Source: Phytopseudomonas argentinensis (lineage in GTDB: Bacteria > Pseudomonadota > Gammaproteobacteria > Pseudomonadales > Pseudomonadaceae). From it: a stretch of 64,000 nucleotides of DNA. The DNA is taken from assembly GCF_900113905.1 (NCBI RefSeq), contig NZ_FORC01000001.1, positions 928,060-992,059 of the forward strand, read 5' to 3'. The position numbers and the translations under genes were made by a program. Under the pieces are notes generated by a model, which did no database searches, was not told the DNA's origin, and saw only the letters and a list, made by a program, of their open reading frames with translations. This document shows, one piece after another, positions 54,745 to 64,000 of this stretch; within the stretch, counting starts at the first letter, position 1; each line of letters begins with the position of its first letter.

Positions 54745-56097
54745 TCACAGGCGACCAAGGTCGTTGACCAGAGCCAGCAGCATCACCCCGATCACCAGGC
54801 TGATACCAATCTGCATCCCCCAACCCTGCACCCGTTCGGAAAGCGGGCGGCCCCGTACCCACTCGACCAGGTAATAAAGCAGATGTCCGCCATCCAGAAC
54901 CGGAATGGGCAGCAAATTGAGAACGCCCAGACTGATACTCAGGTAGGCGAGGAAATTCAAAAAGTCCCCAAGGCCTGACTCGGCCGAAGCGCCCGCCACT
55001 TTAGCAATGGTTATCGGCCCGCTCAAGTTTTTTACCGAGAGCTCGCCGAAGAGCATTTTCTTTAGCGAATCGAGGGTCAGCAGGCTCATCGTCCAGGTTC
55101 GCGACGCCGCCTCGCTTATCGCCGCCAGTGGGCCGTAGCTGACTTCGCGCAGCATCTGCGCCGGCCATTGGGCAGGCGCGACGCCGGCGCCAAGATATCC
55201 TGTCGCCGCATCGCCCTCGCCCTTGACCGCCAGGGTAAGCGGAATTTCCAGACGCTGCCCGTCACGCTCCAGGGCAATGGCTACCGCCTTGCCCGGCAGA
55301 CCACGGACCCGATCGACAAGGTCCTGCCAATCGCTCAGGGGCTGCCCGTTCAGGGCCAGCAGGCGATCACCGGCGCGCATACCGGCGGCCTGGGCCGGGC
55401 CCTGGGGGTCGAACTCGGCGAGCACCGGTTCAAGACTTGGCCGCCACGGGCGAATGCCCAGCGAGGCGATCGGATCGGGCTCGTTGGCGCCACGCAGCCA
55501 GTTATCCAGCTGAACGCGGTGAACAGACTCGGCGCCGCCATCGGCAGGCCGCGTGGTGATCAGCAGCTCGCCGCTTTCACCCAGACGGCGCACCAGCTGC
55601 AGGTTGACTGCCGACCAGCCGGTGGTGCCCTTGCCATTGACCGCGACGATTTCTTCATCGACCTGCAGGCCTGCAACCTGCGCCAGGCTGCCCGCCTCCA
55701 CCGCACCAATCACCGGCCGCACCTGCTGGCTGCCCAGCATGGCCACCAACCAGAAGAACACCAGGGCCAGGGCGAAGTTGGCAGCCGGCCCTGCAGCGAC
55801 GATGGCGAAGCGCTGCCTGACGGTCTTGCGGTTGAACGACTGCTCGGCCAGCTCCGGTGGCACGTCGCCTTCGCGCTCGTCGAGCATCTTCACGTAGCCA
55901 CCGAGCGGAATCGCAGCGATCACGAACTCGGTGCCCTGGCGGTCATGCCAGCGCACCAGGGGCGTGCCGAAGCCCACGGAAAAGCGCAGCACCTTGACGC
56001 CACAGCGGCGGGCGACCCAGAAATGACCATATTCGTGAAAGGTCACCAGCACCCCGAGGGCGATCAGGGTACCGACGATCATATAGAGTGCGCTCAT
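54745..56097 (-). CDS. rseP: Site-2 protease RseP
   Basis: Intramembrane zinc protease (450 aa) that in pseudomonads cleaves MucA to release AlgU. The zinc motif is HEYGH (His21, Glu22, His25) in the first helix, and LDGGHLLYY supplies the Asp ligand. Two PDZ domains lie between (about 110-290). The start at 56097 overlaps the dxr stop (ATGA). Its position next to bamA links envelope-stress sensing and outer-membrane assembly. Confidence 0.96.
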   Translation of the reverse strand: MSALYMIVGTLIALGVLVTFHEYGHFWVARRCGVKVLRFSVGFGTPLVRWHDRQGTEFVIAAIPLGGYVKMLDEREGDVPPELAEQSFNRKTVRQRFAIVAAGPAANFALALVFFWLVAMLGSQQVRPVIGAVEAGSLAQVAGLQVDEEIVAVNGKGTTGWSAVNLQLVRRLGESGELLITTRPADGGAESVHRVQLDNWLRGANEPDPIASLGIRPWRPSLEPVLAEFDPQGPAQAAGMRAGDRLLALNGQPLSDWQDLVDRVRGLPGKAVAIALERDGQRLEIPLTLAVKGEGDAATGYLGAGVAPAQWPAQMLREVSYGPLAAISEAASRTWTMSLLTLDSLKKMLFGELSVKNLSGPITIAKVAGASAESGLGDFLNFLAYLSISLGVLNLLPIPVLDGGHLLYYLVEWVRGRPLSERVQGWGMQIGISLVIGVMLLALVNDLGRL

Positions 56098-57287
56098 GCC
56101 ACCTCCCCACGATTGAGCCACTGCCCGGCCAGCTCTCGCGCGCGGCGGTCGGCCTCGAGCACGGCGTCGAGACAGTTCACGGCAACCGCCGGTTCGGCCT
56201 CGAGAACGCCGCCAATGATACGCGCGATATCGGTAAAGCGAATCCGCCGCTCGAGAAACGCTGCCACCGCCACTTCGTTGGCGGCATTGAGCATTGCCGG
56301 CGCGCTGCCGCCAGACTCGGCGGCATCACGCGCCAGGCGCAGACAGGGAAAGCGAACGTCGTCAGGTGCCTGGAAATCCAGACGTGCCACGGCGAGCAGA
56401 TCCAGCGCTGCGACCCCCGAATCGATGCGTTGCGGCCAGGCCAGGGCATGGGCGATGGGTGTACGCATGTCGGGGTTGCCCAACTGGGCGAGTACCGAGC
56501 CGTCGACGTAATCGACCAGCGAATGGATGACGCTCTGCGGGTGAATCAACACCTCGACCTGCTGTGGGCGGGCATCGAACAGCCAGCAGGCCTCGATCAA
56601 CTCCAGGCCCTTGTTCATCATGCTCGCCGAATCGACGGAAATCTTGCGGCCCATCGACCAGTTGGGATGGGCGCAGGCCTGCTCGGGGGTCACCGCATGC
56701 AGGGCATCGCCTGCAAACTCGCGAAACGGCCCGCCGGAGGCGGTCAGCAGGATGCGCCGCACCCCGACAGGCTGCAGGCCGCGCGCGTAATCCTGGGGCA
56801 GGCACTGGAAGATCGCATTGTGCTCGCTGTCGATGGGCAGCAGCACCGCGCCACTCTCGCGCACCGCACGCATGAACAGCGCGCCGGACATTACCAGGGC
56901 TTCCTTGTTGGCCAGCAATACCTTCTTGCCGGCCTCGACCGCCGCCAGGGTCGGCTTGAGCCCTGCCGCACCGACAATGGCCGCCATCACCGCGTCCACC
57001 TCAGCGTGGGCCGCGACCTCGCACAACCCGGCTTCGCCAAACAGCACCCGGGTAGCGAGCCCGGCGTGCAGCAAACGCGCCTGCAGGTCGCGGGCCGCAC
57101 TGCCATCGGCGACCACCGCGAAGCGTGGCCGGTGGCTGATGCACAGCGCTTCCAGCTCCGCCATGCGAGTGAAGGCACTGAGGGCGAAGGCCTGGTAACG
57201 CGACGGATGCCGGGCGATGACATCGAGGGTGCTAAGACCGATGGAGCCGGTGGCCCCCAGCACGGTAACCTGTTGTACCTGGCTCAC
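56094..57287 (-). CDS. dxr: 1-deoxy-D-xylulose 5-phosphate reductoisomerase
   Basis: NADPH-dependent second step of the MEP pathway (397 aa). The nucleotide motif is [10 protein letters not shown] (about residues 8-17). Metal ligands lie in PIDSEHNA, and ASGGPFRE is the flexible loop. I chose GTG at 57287, which overlaps the cdsA stop as GTGA, because it gives the family length. A longer ATG start at 57311 lies inside cdsA. Confidence 0.93.
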   Translation of the reverse strand: MSQVQQVTVLGATGSIGLSTLDVIARHPSRYQAFALSAFTRMAELEALCISHRPRFAVVADGSAARDLQARLLHAGLATRVLFGEAGLCEVAAHAEVDAVMAAIVGAAGLKPTLAAVEAGKKVLLANKEALVMSGALFMRAVRESGAVLLPIDSEHNAIFQCLPQDYARGLQPVGVRRILLTASGGPFREFAGDALHAVTPEQACAHPNWSMGRKISVDSASMMNKGLELIEACWLFDARPQQVEVLIHPQSVIHSLVDYVDGSVLAQLGNPDMRTPIAHALAWPQRIDSGVAALDLLAVARLDFQAPDDVRFPCLRLARDAAESGGSAPAMLNAANEVAVAAFLERRIRFTDIARIIGGVLEAEPAVAVNCLDAVLEADRRARELAGQWLNRGEVA

Positions 57288-58099
57288 AATGCGCCCCAGC
57301 CAGCCAGCCACAACAGCATGGCGAACACCGGAACCGCGGCCGTCAGGCTGTCGATGCGATCGAGCACACCGCCATGGCCCGGCAGCAGGTTGCTGCTGTC
57401 CTTGATGCCGGACTGGCGCTTGAACATGCTTTCGGTCAGGTCACCGACCACCGAAATCAGCACCACCAGCGCAGCGGCCGGCAGCGCCAGCAGAAAATGA
57501 CTGAACGACCAGTCGCGGTAGAGCCCAACGGCCACCGTCAGCAGCAGGCTGAGCAGCAGACCACCGACCAGGCCCTCCCAGCTCTTGCCAGGACTGACCC
57601 GCGGCGCCAGCTTGCGCTTGCCGAAGCGCTTGCCGGAAAAGTAGGCGCCGATATCGGCGACCCAGACCAATGCCATTACCGCCAGGATCAGCCAGTTGGC
57701 CAACTGCCAGTGCTTGATCACCACCAGGCCCTGCCAGGCCGGCAACAGAATCAGCAGGCCGATCAGCAGGCGCCCCGGCAATGCGCCCCAGTAACGACTG
57801 CTATCGGGGTAGTTGAGTACCAGGAAGGTAGCGAAGGCCCACCACAACACGCCTGCGGCCAACAGCCAAGGCGCCAGCGCCGGTACGCCGTACAGCAGAT
57901 AGAGCAACACCGCCACCAGTGCCCCATAGGCAATGCGCAGCGGCTGAGCCTGCAGGCCTGCCAGACGCGCCCATTCCCAGGCGCCAAGCACGACCACCAC
58001 GGCGATGAACAGCGCGAATGCGCCACCTTCGAGCAGGAAGAAACCTGCCAGGGCGATCGGCAACAGGATCAGCGCCGTGATGATTCGTTGTTTGAGCAT
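57284..58099 (-). CDS. cdsA: Phosphatidate cytidylyltransferase
   Basis: Makes CDP-diacylglycerol for phospholipids (271 aa, about seven hydrophobic segments). The CdsA signature runs from [13 protein letters not shown] to [18 protein letters not shown] (about residues 217-255). It overlaps the uppS stop by one base (TGATG). Confidence 0.96.
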   Translation of the reverse strand: MLKQRIITALILLPIALAGFFLLEGGAFALFIAVVVVLGAWEWARLAGLQAQPLRIAYGALVAVLLYLLYGVPALAPWLLAAGVLWWAFATFLVLNYPDSSRYWGALPGRLLIGLLILLPAWQGLVVIKHWQLANWLILAVMALVWVADIGAYFSGKRFGKRKLAPRVSPGKSWEGLVGGLLLSLLLTVAVGLYRDWSFSHFLLALPAAALVVLISVVGDLTESMFKRQSGIKDSSNLLPGHGGVLDRIDSLTAAVPVFAMLLWLAGWGAL

Positions 58100-58863
58100 C
58101 AGGCGCGGGCCTCGGCTTCTACTTGTTCACTGGTCTTGCCAAAGCGTCGCTGGCGCTTGGCGAAATCCGCCAGCGCCGCACGCATGGCGTCGTGCTTGAA
58201 GTCCGGCCACAGCAGGTCGGAGAAATACAGTTCACTGTAGGCCATCTGCCAGAGCAGGAAATTGCTCACCCGATGCTCGCCACCGGTACGGATGCACAGG
58301 TCGGGCAACGGCAGGTCGCCAGTTGCCAGGCAACCCTGAAGCAGGCGCGGGGTGATGTCTTCCGGCTGCAGATGGCCACCCTGAACCTCGCGCGCCAGGC
58401 GCTGCGCGGCCTGGGCAATATCCCACTGGCCACCATAATTGGCGGCGATCTGCAGAATGAAGCGCTTCTCGCCCACGGCCCCGGCGGTCGCGGCTTCGGC
58501 TTCGCGCATGGCGGCCTGCAGCTCAGGGTGGAACCGCGAGCGGTCGCCGATGATGCGCAGACTGATAGCGTTCTCGTCGAGTTTGCGGGCCTCGCGGCGC
58601 AGGGCGCTGAGGAACAGCTCCATCAGCGCCCCGACCTCGTCGGCCGGGCGCTGCCAGTTCTCGCTGGAGAAGGCGAACAGGGTCAGCACCTCGACGCCGG
58701 AGTCGGCGCACACCTCGATGACCGCCCGCACCGCATCCACACCCGCCTTGTGTCCGGCGACACCGGGCAGCAGGCGCTTGCGCGCCCAGCGGTTGTTACC
58801 ATCCATAATGATCGCCACGTGCCGTGGAACGGCCATCACGGCACCGACTTTGCTATTGTCCAT
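58099..58863 (-). CDS. uppS: Undecaprenyl diphosphate synthase
   Basis: Cis-prenyltransferase (254 aa) that makes the C55 carrier for peptidoglycan and O-antigen. The signatures are IMDGNNRWA (catalytic Asp about residue 20), GHKAG, SSENW and DLCIRTGGEHRVSNF. AGGAAG precedes the start at 58863. It lies 16 bases after frr. Downstream in this window the DUF368 protein probably recycles its product. Confidence 0.96.
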   Translation of the reverse strand: MDNSKVGAVMAVPRHVAIIMDGNNRWARKRLLPGVAGHKAGVDAVRAVIEVCADSGVEVLTLFAFSSENWQRPADEVGALMELFLSALRREARKLDENAISLRIIGDRSRFHPELQAAMREAEAATAGAVGEKRFILQIAANYGGQWDIAQAAQRLAREVQGGHLQPEDITPRLLQGCLATGDLPLPDLCIRTGGEHRVSNFLLWQMAYSELYFSDLLWPDFKHDAMRAALADFAKRQRRFGKTSEQVEAEARA

Positions 58864-58879
58864 GGCGACTTCCTGGCCG

Positions 58880-59437
58880 TCAGACGGCCATCAGGTCCGC
58901 TTCTTTCTGCTTCACGGCGACGTCGATCTCGGCCACGAACTTGTCGGTCAGCTTTTGCACGTCATCAGCAGCGCGGCGCTCTTCGTCCTCACTGATTTCC
59001 TTTTCCTTGACCAGATCCTTGAGCTGGCTCATGGCATCGCGACGAATGTTGCGCACGGCAACGCGGGCATCTTCGGCGGCATCACGGGCCTGCTTGGTGA
59101 AACCGCGGCGGGTTTCTTCGGTCAGCGCCGGCATGGTCACCAGCAGCAGCTCGCCGAGGTTGGTCGGGTTGAAACCCAGGCCCGAACTCTGGATGGCCTT
59201 ATCGACGGCGCTCAGCATGCTGCGCTCGAATGCCACCACCTGCAGGGTGCGCGAATCCTTGACGGTCACGCTGGCAACCTGGTTGAGCGGGGTGTCCGCG
59301 CCGTAATACGGCACCATCACACCACCGAGGATGCTAGGGTGAGCCTGACCGGTGCGGATGCGGCTGAATGCGTGGACCAGCGATTCCAGGCTCTTCTGCA
59401 TGCGCGTCTGAGCGTCTTTCTTGATTTCGTTGATCAT
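58880..59437 (-). CDS. frr: Ribosome recycling factor
   Basis: Splits post-termination ribosomes with EF-G (185 aa). Three-helix bundle with the start [16 protein letters not shown] and the conserved PPLTEERR-like segment (here [10 protein letters not shown]) and RNIRRDA. The start overlaps the pyrH stop by 4 bases. Confidence 0.97.
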   Translation of the reverse strand: MINEIKKDAQTRMQKSLESLVHAFSRIRTGQAHPSILGGVMVPYYGADTPLNQVASVTVKDSRTLQVVAFERSMLSAVDKAIQSSGLGFNPTNLGELLLVTMPALTEETRRGFTKQARDAAEDARVAVRNIRRDAMSQLKDLVKEKEISEDEERRAADDVQKLTDKFVAEIDVAVKQKEADLMAV

Positions 59438-60177
59438 TCTTTGCTTTCCTCGACCAAAGTACCTTCGGCACCACCCACCACGACATTGAGCAGGGCACCC
59501 GGCTTGTTCATATTGAATACCCGCAGCGGCATGTTGTGATCCCGGCACAGGCAGATAGCCGTCAGATCCATCACGCCCAGCTTGCGATCCAGCACCTCGT
59601 CATAGGTGAGGCGATCGAATTTTTCCGCATGCGGATCCTTGAAGGGATCGGCAGTGTACACACCATCCACCTTGGTTGCCTTGAGCACCACATCGGCGTC
59701 GATCTCGATACCGCGCAAACAGGCGGCCGAATCGGTGGTGAAGAACGGATTACCAGTGCCAGCGGCGAAAATCACCACCTCACCGGTCTTCAGGTGGCGC
59801 ATGGCCTTGCGGCGATCGTAGTGGTCGGTGACGCCGACCATGGAGATGGCCGACATGACCAGTGCCGGGATGTTCGAGCGCTCCAGGGCGTCGCGCATGG
59901 CCAGGGCGTTCATCACCGTGGCCAGCATGCCCATGTGATCACCGGTGACCCGATCCATGCCGGCCGCGCTGAGCGCTGCGCCGCGGAACAGATTGCCGCC
60001 ACCGATCACCACACCGACCTGGACGCCGATGCCGACCAGCTGGCCGACTTCCAGGGCCATGCGATCGAGCACCTTGGGATCGATGCCGAAATCTTCGGAG
60101 CCCATCAGGGCCTCGCCGCTGAGTTTGAGCAGAATGCGCTTGTAACGCGGTTGACGACCACTCACCTGCTGAGCCAT
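59434..60177 (-). CDS. pyrH: UMP kinase
   Basis: Amino-acid-kinase-fold enzyme (247 aa) that phosphorylates UMP, hexameric and regulated by GTP and [14 protein letters not shown] (about residues 18-28), GGGNLFRG and [13 protein letters not shown] motifs are present. I chose ATG 60177 (MAQQ) for its spacing from GGAG; ATG 60183 two codons upstream is too close. It begins a new transcription unit after the tsf terminator. Confidence 0.97.
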   Translation of the reverse strand: MAQQVSGRQPRYKRILLKLSGEALMGSEDFGIDPKVLDRMALEVGQLVGIGVQVGVVIGGGNLFRGAALSAAGMDRVTGDHMGMLATVMNALAMRDALERSNIPALVMSAISMVGVTDHYDRRKAMRHLKTGEVVIFAAGTGNPFFTTDSAACLRGIEIDADVVLKATKVDGVYTADPFKDPHAEKFDRLTYDEVLDRKLGVMDLTAICLCRDHNMPLRVFNMNKPGALLNVVVGGAEGTLVEESKE

Positions 60178-60308
60178 TACCATTCTCTCCTGCGGCGTAA
60201 GAAAAACCTGCGAGCCGAGTGACTCGCCATATCGAGCGCTTCGACAGCGCTCAAGACTGTTCGTGCCGTGGGCACCAACCGCCGTTCTGAAAAAAAACCC
60301 ATTTGAAA

Positions 60309-60340
60309 AAGAGGCCGCGCGCGTGAGCGGGCAGCCTCTT
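60309..60340 (-). terminator. tsf terminator
   Basis: AAGAGGC and GCCTCTT (60309-60315 with 60334-60340) close a GC-rich hairpin, followed on the minus strand by TTTTTC. It lies 28 bases after the tsf stop. Confidence 0.8.
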
Positions 60341-60367
60341 CTGGGGCACTAGCTGAGCGGCCTGCTG

Positions 60368-61231
60368 TTACTGCTTGCTGGCAGCAACCTGAGCAGCAAC
60401 TTCGGCAGCGAAGTCGGTCTCGGCCTTCTCGATGCCCTCGCCCACTTCGTAACGTACGAAGGAAACGACTTCTGCACCGGCTTTCTTGACCAGGTCACCG
60501 ACCTTGACTTCCGGATCCATGATGAAGGCTTGCTCAACCAGGCTGGCTTCGGCCAGGAACTTGTTGATGCGGCCCTTGATCATGTTCTCGACGATGTTTT
60601 CCGGCTTGCCGGCGATCTTGTCGGCATTGAGCTGCAGGAAGATTTCCTTTTCCTTGGCAACCAGCTCTTCGGAAACCTGGTCCGGGGAAACCACGGCCGG
60701 GTTGGAAGCAGCGACGTGCATGGCAACGTGCTTGGCCAGCTCGTCGTTACCACCTTTGAGAACGACCAGAACACCGATGCGGTGGCCGTGCAGGTAAGCA
60801 CCAACGGTGTCGCCGGAAACAGCGGTCAGGCGACGGATGTTGACGTTCTCGCCGCACTTGGCAACCAGCGCTTCACGAGCGGATTCGCGCGAAGCGATCA
60901 GCGGAGCGACGTCGGTCAGGTTCTGAGCGAAGGCTTCATCCAAGCTGTCTTTCACGAAGCCTTTGAAGTCGTCCTGCAGAGCCAGGAAGTCGGTCTGCGA
61001 GTTGACTTCGATGATCACACCACGGCCACCTTCGACGCGAGCGGCGATAGCACCCTCAGCGGCGATGTTGCCAGCCTTTTTGGCAGCCTTGATGGCGCCG
61101 GAAGCGCGCATGTCATCAATGGCCTTCTCGATGTCGCCACCGGCGGCAACCAGGGCCTTCTTGCATTCCATCATGCCCTGGCCGGTACGCTCGCGCAGTT
61201 CCTTGACCAGTGCTGCAGTAATCTCTGCCAT
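60368..61231 (-). CDS. tsf: Elongation factor Ts
   Basis: Nucleotide exchange factor for EF-Tu (287 aa). N-terminal UBA-like domain with LRERTGQGMMECKKAL (about residues 11-26), the core TDF motif region with TDFLAL (about 80-85) that contacts EF-Tu. It follows rpsB with an intercistronic hairpin, as in E. coli. Confidence 0.98.
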   Translation of the reverse strand: MAEITAALVKELRERTGQGMMECKKALVAAGGDIEKAIDDMRASGAIKAAKKAGNIAAEGAIAARVEGGRGVIIEVNSQTDFLALQDDFKGFVKDSLDEAFAQNLTDVAPLIASRESAREALVAKCGENVNIRRLTAVSGDTVGAYLHGHRIGVLVVLKGGNDELAKHVAMHVAASNPAVVSPDQVSEELVAKEKEIFLQLNADKIAGKPENIVENMIKGRINKFLAEASLVEQAFIMDPEVKVGDLVKKAGAEVVSFVRYEVGEGIEKAETDFAAEVAAQVAASKQ

Positions 61232-61298
61232 CTTGAAAATCCTCTGTGTAGGTCTTCAACCATCACCCGCAATACGGATGATCAAATCTGTGAGTGGC

Positions 61299-61324
61299 AA
61301 AAAGGGGGCCTAGCCCCCTTTTTG
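61299..61324 (-). terminator. Intercistronic hairpin between rpsB and tsf
   Basis: AAAAAGGGGG/CCCCCTTTTT around CCTAG, with a T run on the minus strand, lies 36 bases past the rpsB stop. It should act as a partial terminator that lowers tsf expression relative to rpsB. Confidence 0.85.
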
Positions 61325-61359
61325 CGCAGCGCATAACACCAGATGCTCTGCGTTACCGC

Positions 61360-62103
61360 TTAGCCTTCGGCGGCTTCGGCAGCCGGGGCTTCTTCAACGA
61401 ACTGCTCGGTGGCGCCGCCAGCGTTGCTGCGGCCACGGACCACGGCGTCGGCCATTGCACCCATGTACAGCTGGATGGCGCGGATGGCGTCGTCGTTACC
61501 CGGGATGATGTAGTCAACGCCTTCAGGGCTGCTGTTGGTATCGACAACGCCAATGACCGGGATGCCCAGCTTGTTGGCTTCGGTGATCGCGATGCGCTCG
61601 TGATCAACGTCGATGACGAACAGTGCGTCCGGCAGGCCGCCCATGTCCTTGATACCACCCAGGCTGCGATCCAGTTTTTCCAGATCACGCGAACGCATCA
61701 GGGCTTCTTTCTTGGTCAGCTTGGCGAAGGTACCGTCCTGGGACTGTACTTCCAGATCGCGCAGACGCTTGATCGAGGCACGGATGGTCTTGTAGTTGGT
61801 GAGCATGCCGCCCAACCAGCGGTGATCGACGAACGGCGAGCCGCAACGAGCTGCTTCTTCGCGAACGATCTTGCCAGCGGAACGCTTGGTGCCGACGAAC
61901 AGGATCTTGTTCTTGCCAGCAGCCAGCTTTTCAACGAACGACAGGGCGTCGTTGAACATCGGCAGGGTCTTTTCCAGGTTGATGATGTGAATCTTGTTAC
62001 GCGCGCCGAAAATGTACTTGCCCATTTTCGGGTTCCAGTAACGGGTCTGGTGGCCGAAGTGCACACCGGCCTTCAGCATATCGCGCATGTTGACTTGGGA
62101 CAT
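61360..62103 (-). CDS. rpsB: 30S ribosomal protein S2
   Basis: Small-subunit protein (247 aa) at the head-body junction, needed for S1 binding. Start [18 protein letters not shown] is conserved; the C-terminus is an acidic Ala/Glu tail. Expression is autogenously controlled in gamma-proteobacteria through the leader described separately. Confidence 0.98.
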   Translation of the reverse strand: MSQVNMRDMLKAGVHFGHQTRYWNPKMGKYIFGARNKIHIINLEKTLPMFNDALSFVEKLAAGKNKILFVGTKRSAGKIVREEAARCGSPFVDHRWLGGMLTNYKTIRASIKRLRDLEVQSQDGTFAKLTKKEALMRSRDLEKLDRSLGGIKDMGGLPDALFVIDVDHERIAITEANKLGIPVIGVVDTNSSPEGVDYIIPGNDDAIRAIQLYMGAMADAVVRGRSNAGGATEQFVEEAPAAEAAEG

Positions 62104-62112
62104 GATAGTTCC

Positions 62113-62200
62113 TTGATAAGTCGGGTTAGGCCTCCACGCATCCCAATTTCCAACCCTTGCGGGCACCCAGGAAATCGTGTCGATGCGTGTGTGGGGTTAA
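62113..62200 (-). promoter_or_regulatory. rpsB leader: S2 autoregulatory RNA element
   Basis: On the minus strand the leader reads ...GGAAATTGGGATGCGTGGAGG... close to the start, the block conserved in gamma-proteobacterial rpsB leaders. Pairings seen: ACGCATC/GATGCGT (62136-62142 with 62182-62188) and ATTTCC/GGAAAT (62146-62151 with 62170-62175), a nested long hairpin. Further upstream GGGG-tagac-CCC-type bases form a second hairpin. In E. coli, S2 binds this leader to repress translation. Confidence 0.75.
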
Positions 62201-62232
62201 GCTTTCGGGGTCTACCCCGTAAAGCGGCGCGT

Positions 62233-62238
62233 TTTATA
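62233..62238 (-). promoter_or_regulatory. Probable -10 box of the rpsB promoter
   Basis: TATAAA reads on the minus strand about 130 bases before the rpsB ATG, with TGTGG just upstream. The -35 region is a poor match, so the assignment rests on the -10 and its place ahead of the conserved leader. Confidence 0.4.
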
Positions 62239-62363
62239 CCACACAAACCGACCTTAGGCTATATGCCTGCATGCGCTTGATGGCCTGCCCCCGCGCGCGG
62301 GCGCTTCAAGGTTGGCGGCGCAAACTGTTACCATGCAGCCTTTACAGAACAACCGAGATCACC

Positions 62364-63164
62364 ATGACCGTCACCCTCAAGACGCCCGACGAAATCGAGA
62401 AAATGCGCATCGCCGGTCGCCTGGCCGCCGACGTACTGGAAATGATCGCCGAACATGTCAAACCCGGCGTCACCACGGACGAGCTCAACGCCCTCTGCCA
62501 CAACTATATCGTCGATGTGCAGAAGGCTATTCCCGCGCCGCTCAACTATGGCGCCGCGCCAGGTCGTCCGGGCTTTCCGAAATCCATCTGCACCTCGCTC
62601 AACCACGTGGTCTGTCACGGCATCCCCAACGACAAGCCGCTCAAGGAAGGCGACGTGATGAATATCGACATCACCGTCATCAAGGACGGCTATTACGGCG
62701 ACACCAGCCGCATGTTCCACGTCGGCAAGGTGCCGGAGTGGGCCGAGCGCCTGTCGCGGGTCACCCAGGAGTGCCTCTATAAAGGCATCGAAGTGGTGCG
62801 CCCCGGTGCGCGCCTTGGCGACATCGGTGAGGTGATCCAGAAGCATGCCGAGAAAAACGGCTTCTCGGTGGTTCGCGAGTTCTGCGGCCATGGCATCGGC
62901 TCGGTGTTCCATGAAGACCCGCAGGTGCTGCACTACGGCCGCGCCGGCACCGGCATGGAACTCAAGGAAGGCATGACCTTCACCATCGAGCCGATGATCA
63001 ACCAGGGTCGCCCCGAAACCCGCGTGCTGGGTGATGGCTGGACGGCGATCACCAAGGATCGCAAGTTGTCCGCGCAATGGGAGCACACCCTGCTGGTCAC
63101 TGCCGATGGCTACGAGATCTTCACCCTGCGCAGCGACGACACCATTGCCCGCACCTCAGCCTGA
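62364..63164 (+). CDS. map: Methionine aminopeptidase type I
   Basis: Removes N-terminal Met from new proteins (266 aa). All five metal ligands are seen in order: Asp in NIDITV, Asp in GDTSRMF, His in GHGIGS, Glu in TIEPM and Glu in QWEHT. CCGAGATC precedes the ATG at 62364. Divergent from rpsB, upstream of glnD, the conserved order. Confidence 0.97.
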   Translation: MTVTLKTPDEIEKMRIAGRLAADVLEMIAEHVKPGVTTDELNALCHNYIVDVQKAIPAPLNYGAAPGRPGFPKSICTSLNHVVCHGIPNDKPLKEGDVMNIDITVIKDGYYGDTSRMFHVGKVPEWAERLSRVTQECLYKGIEVVRPGARLGDIGEVIQKHAEKNGFSVVREFCGHGIGSVFHEDPQVLHYGRAGTGMELKEGMTFTIEPMINQGRPETRVLGDGWTAITKDRKLSAQWEHTLLVTADGYEIFTLRSDDTIARTSA

Positions 63165-63200
63165 TACGCGCATCCCCTATAGATAAAGGAAGGCCGCCGC

Positions 63201-64000
63201 ATGTCGCTGCTAGACGCCGAGTTGTTCGATCGCGGCCAGTTCCAGGCGGAACTGGCACTCAAGTCCAGCCCCATCGGCGCCTTCAAGAAAGCCATTCGCC
63301 GCGCCCACGAGGTGCTGGACGCACGCTTTCGCGACAACCGCGACGTGCGCCGCCTGGTCGAGGATCGCGCACGCTTCACCGACCAGATCCTGCTCGAGGC
63401 CTGGAACCGCTTCAGCTGGAGTAGCGAGGCGGAAATCGCCCTGCTGGCGGTGGGTGGCTACGGCCGCGGCGAGTTGCATCCCTATTCCGATATTGACCTG
63501 CTGATCCTGCTCGGCGGCGATGACCAGGAAACCTTTCGCGAGCCGATCGAAGGCTTTCTCACCCTGCTCTGGGACATTGGCCTGGAGGTCGGCCAGAGCG
63601 TGCGCTCGGTGGCCGAATGCGGCGAACAGGCCCGCGCCGATCTGACGGTCATCACCAACCTGATGGAAAGCCGTACCATCGCCGGCCCCGAGCACCTGCG
63701 CGAACGCATGCAGGAAGTGACCTCCAGCGCCCACATGTGGCCGAGCAAGGCGTTCTACCTGGCCAAGCGCGACGAACAGAAGGCCCGCCACGCCAAGTAC
63801 AACGACACCGAGTACAACCTGGAGCCCAATGTCAAAGGCTCGCCCGGCGGGCTGCGCGATATCCAGACCATCCTGTGGGTGGCGCGCCGGCACTTCGGCA
63901 CCCTGAACCTGCATGCGATGGTCGGCCAGGGCTTCCTGCTGGAAAGCGAATACGCCCTGCTCGCCTCCTCCCAGGAGTTTCTCTGGAAGGTGCGCTACGC
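63201..64000 (+). CDS. glnD: [Protein-PII] uridylyltransferase / uridylyl-removing enzyme, 5' part (partial)
   Basis: Nitrogen sensor that modifies PII proteins. The first 266 codons are present and the frame stays open to the window end (family length about 890-900 aa). The nucleotidyltransferase motif [19 protein letters not shown] (about residues 86-104) has the metal-binding Asp-x-Asp. AAAGGAAGG lies 8 bases before the ATG at 63201, 36 bases after map. Confidence 0.97.
   Translation, partial: MSLLDAELFDRGQFQAELALKSSPIGAFKKAIRRAHEVLDARFRDNRDVRRLVEDRARFTDQILLEAWNRFSWSSEAEIALLAVGGYGRGELHPYSDIDLLILLGGDDQETFREPIEGFLTLLWDIGLEVGQSVRSVAECGEQARADLTVITNLMESRTIAGPEHLRERMQEVTSSAHMWPSKAFYLAKRDEQKARHAKYNDTEYNLEPNVKGSPGGLRDIQTILWVARRHFGTLNLHAMVGQGFLLESEYALLASSQEFLWKVRY

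Overview
This is a window of about 64 kb from a Pseudomonas chromosome. The gene families, the GC-rich codon use and above all the gene order support this. From memory, the left part follows the P. aeruginosa block gpx-slyD-ackA-pta-plsC-ompA and the P. putida block hprA / acyl-CoA synthetase / DUF1302-DUF1329. The right half follows the P. aeruginosa run from rpoS to glnD almost gene for gene. I see no tRNA, rRNA, CRISPR array, insertion sequence, prophage or plasmid gene. The window is mostly core genome, with a few local insertions and regulatory elements.

Layout. Positions 1-8.8 kb: Cys-type glutathione peroxidase, SlyD, acetate kinase plus phosphotransacetylase (overflow and pyruvate fermentation), a PlsC-like acyltransferase, a REC-PAS-GGDEF diguanylate cyclase, an OmpA-like lipoprotein and an MBL-fold hydrolase. 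Positions 8.9-17.3 kb: a lipid-related locus with DUF1329 and DUF1302 envelope proteins, an AlkK-like acyl-CoA synthetase, a thiolase, a LysE-type exporter and a 2-hydroxyacid dehydrogenase. The DUF1302 promoter region carries a good match to the PsrA fatty-acid-sensor box. Positions 17.3-23.8 kb: RsmC; a TMEM165/GDT1-type manganese exporter behind a yybP-ykoY riboswitch; an M48 lipoprotein protease; a MITE-like repeat; a small operon of zinc-ribbon protein, DUF2007 and a catalytically degenerate SRAP protein; a second acyltransferase; and a YajG-like lipoprotein.

Positions 24.2-36.1 kb: mqo lies directly downstream of rpoS, where other pseudomonads carry rsmZ and fdxA. Then comes the minus-strand series ispF-truD-surE-pcm-DUF368-nlpD-rpoS, a Dps insertion, the glutathione-dependent formaldehyde module (fghA, adhC and divergent gfnR) and an HPF/RaiA-like protein. 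A second PsrA-type box sits inside nlpD upstream of rpoS, which suggests that fatty-acid status is read both at the DUF1302 operon and at the stationary-phase sigma factor.

Positions 36.1-64 kb: a long minus-strand housekeeping region. It holds pyrG-kdsA-eno-ftsB-ispD, tilS, accA, dnaE, the envelope run pyrH-frr-uppS-cdsA-dxr-rseP-bamA-skp-lpxD-fabZ-lpxA-lpxB-rnhB with many 1-4 base overlaps, and rpsB-tsf with a conserved S2 leader. On the plus strand follow map and the 5' part of glnD, which runs off the end. The unifying theme is envelope biogenesis (lipid A, undecaprenyl phosphate, phospholipid, outer-membrane proteins) beside translation genes and stress regulation. I did not find a clearly new multi-gene defence or mobile system. 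The best leads are the PsrA-linked DUF1302/DUF1329 locus, the degenerate SRAP operon, the modular repeat at 20.2 kb and the unexplained mqo leader.
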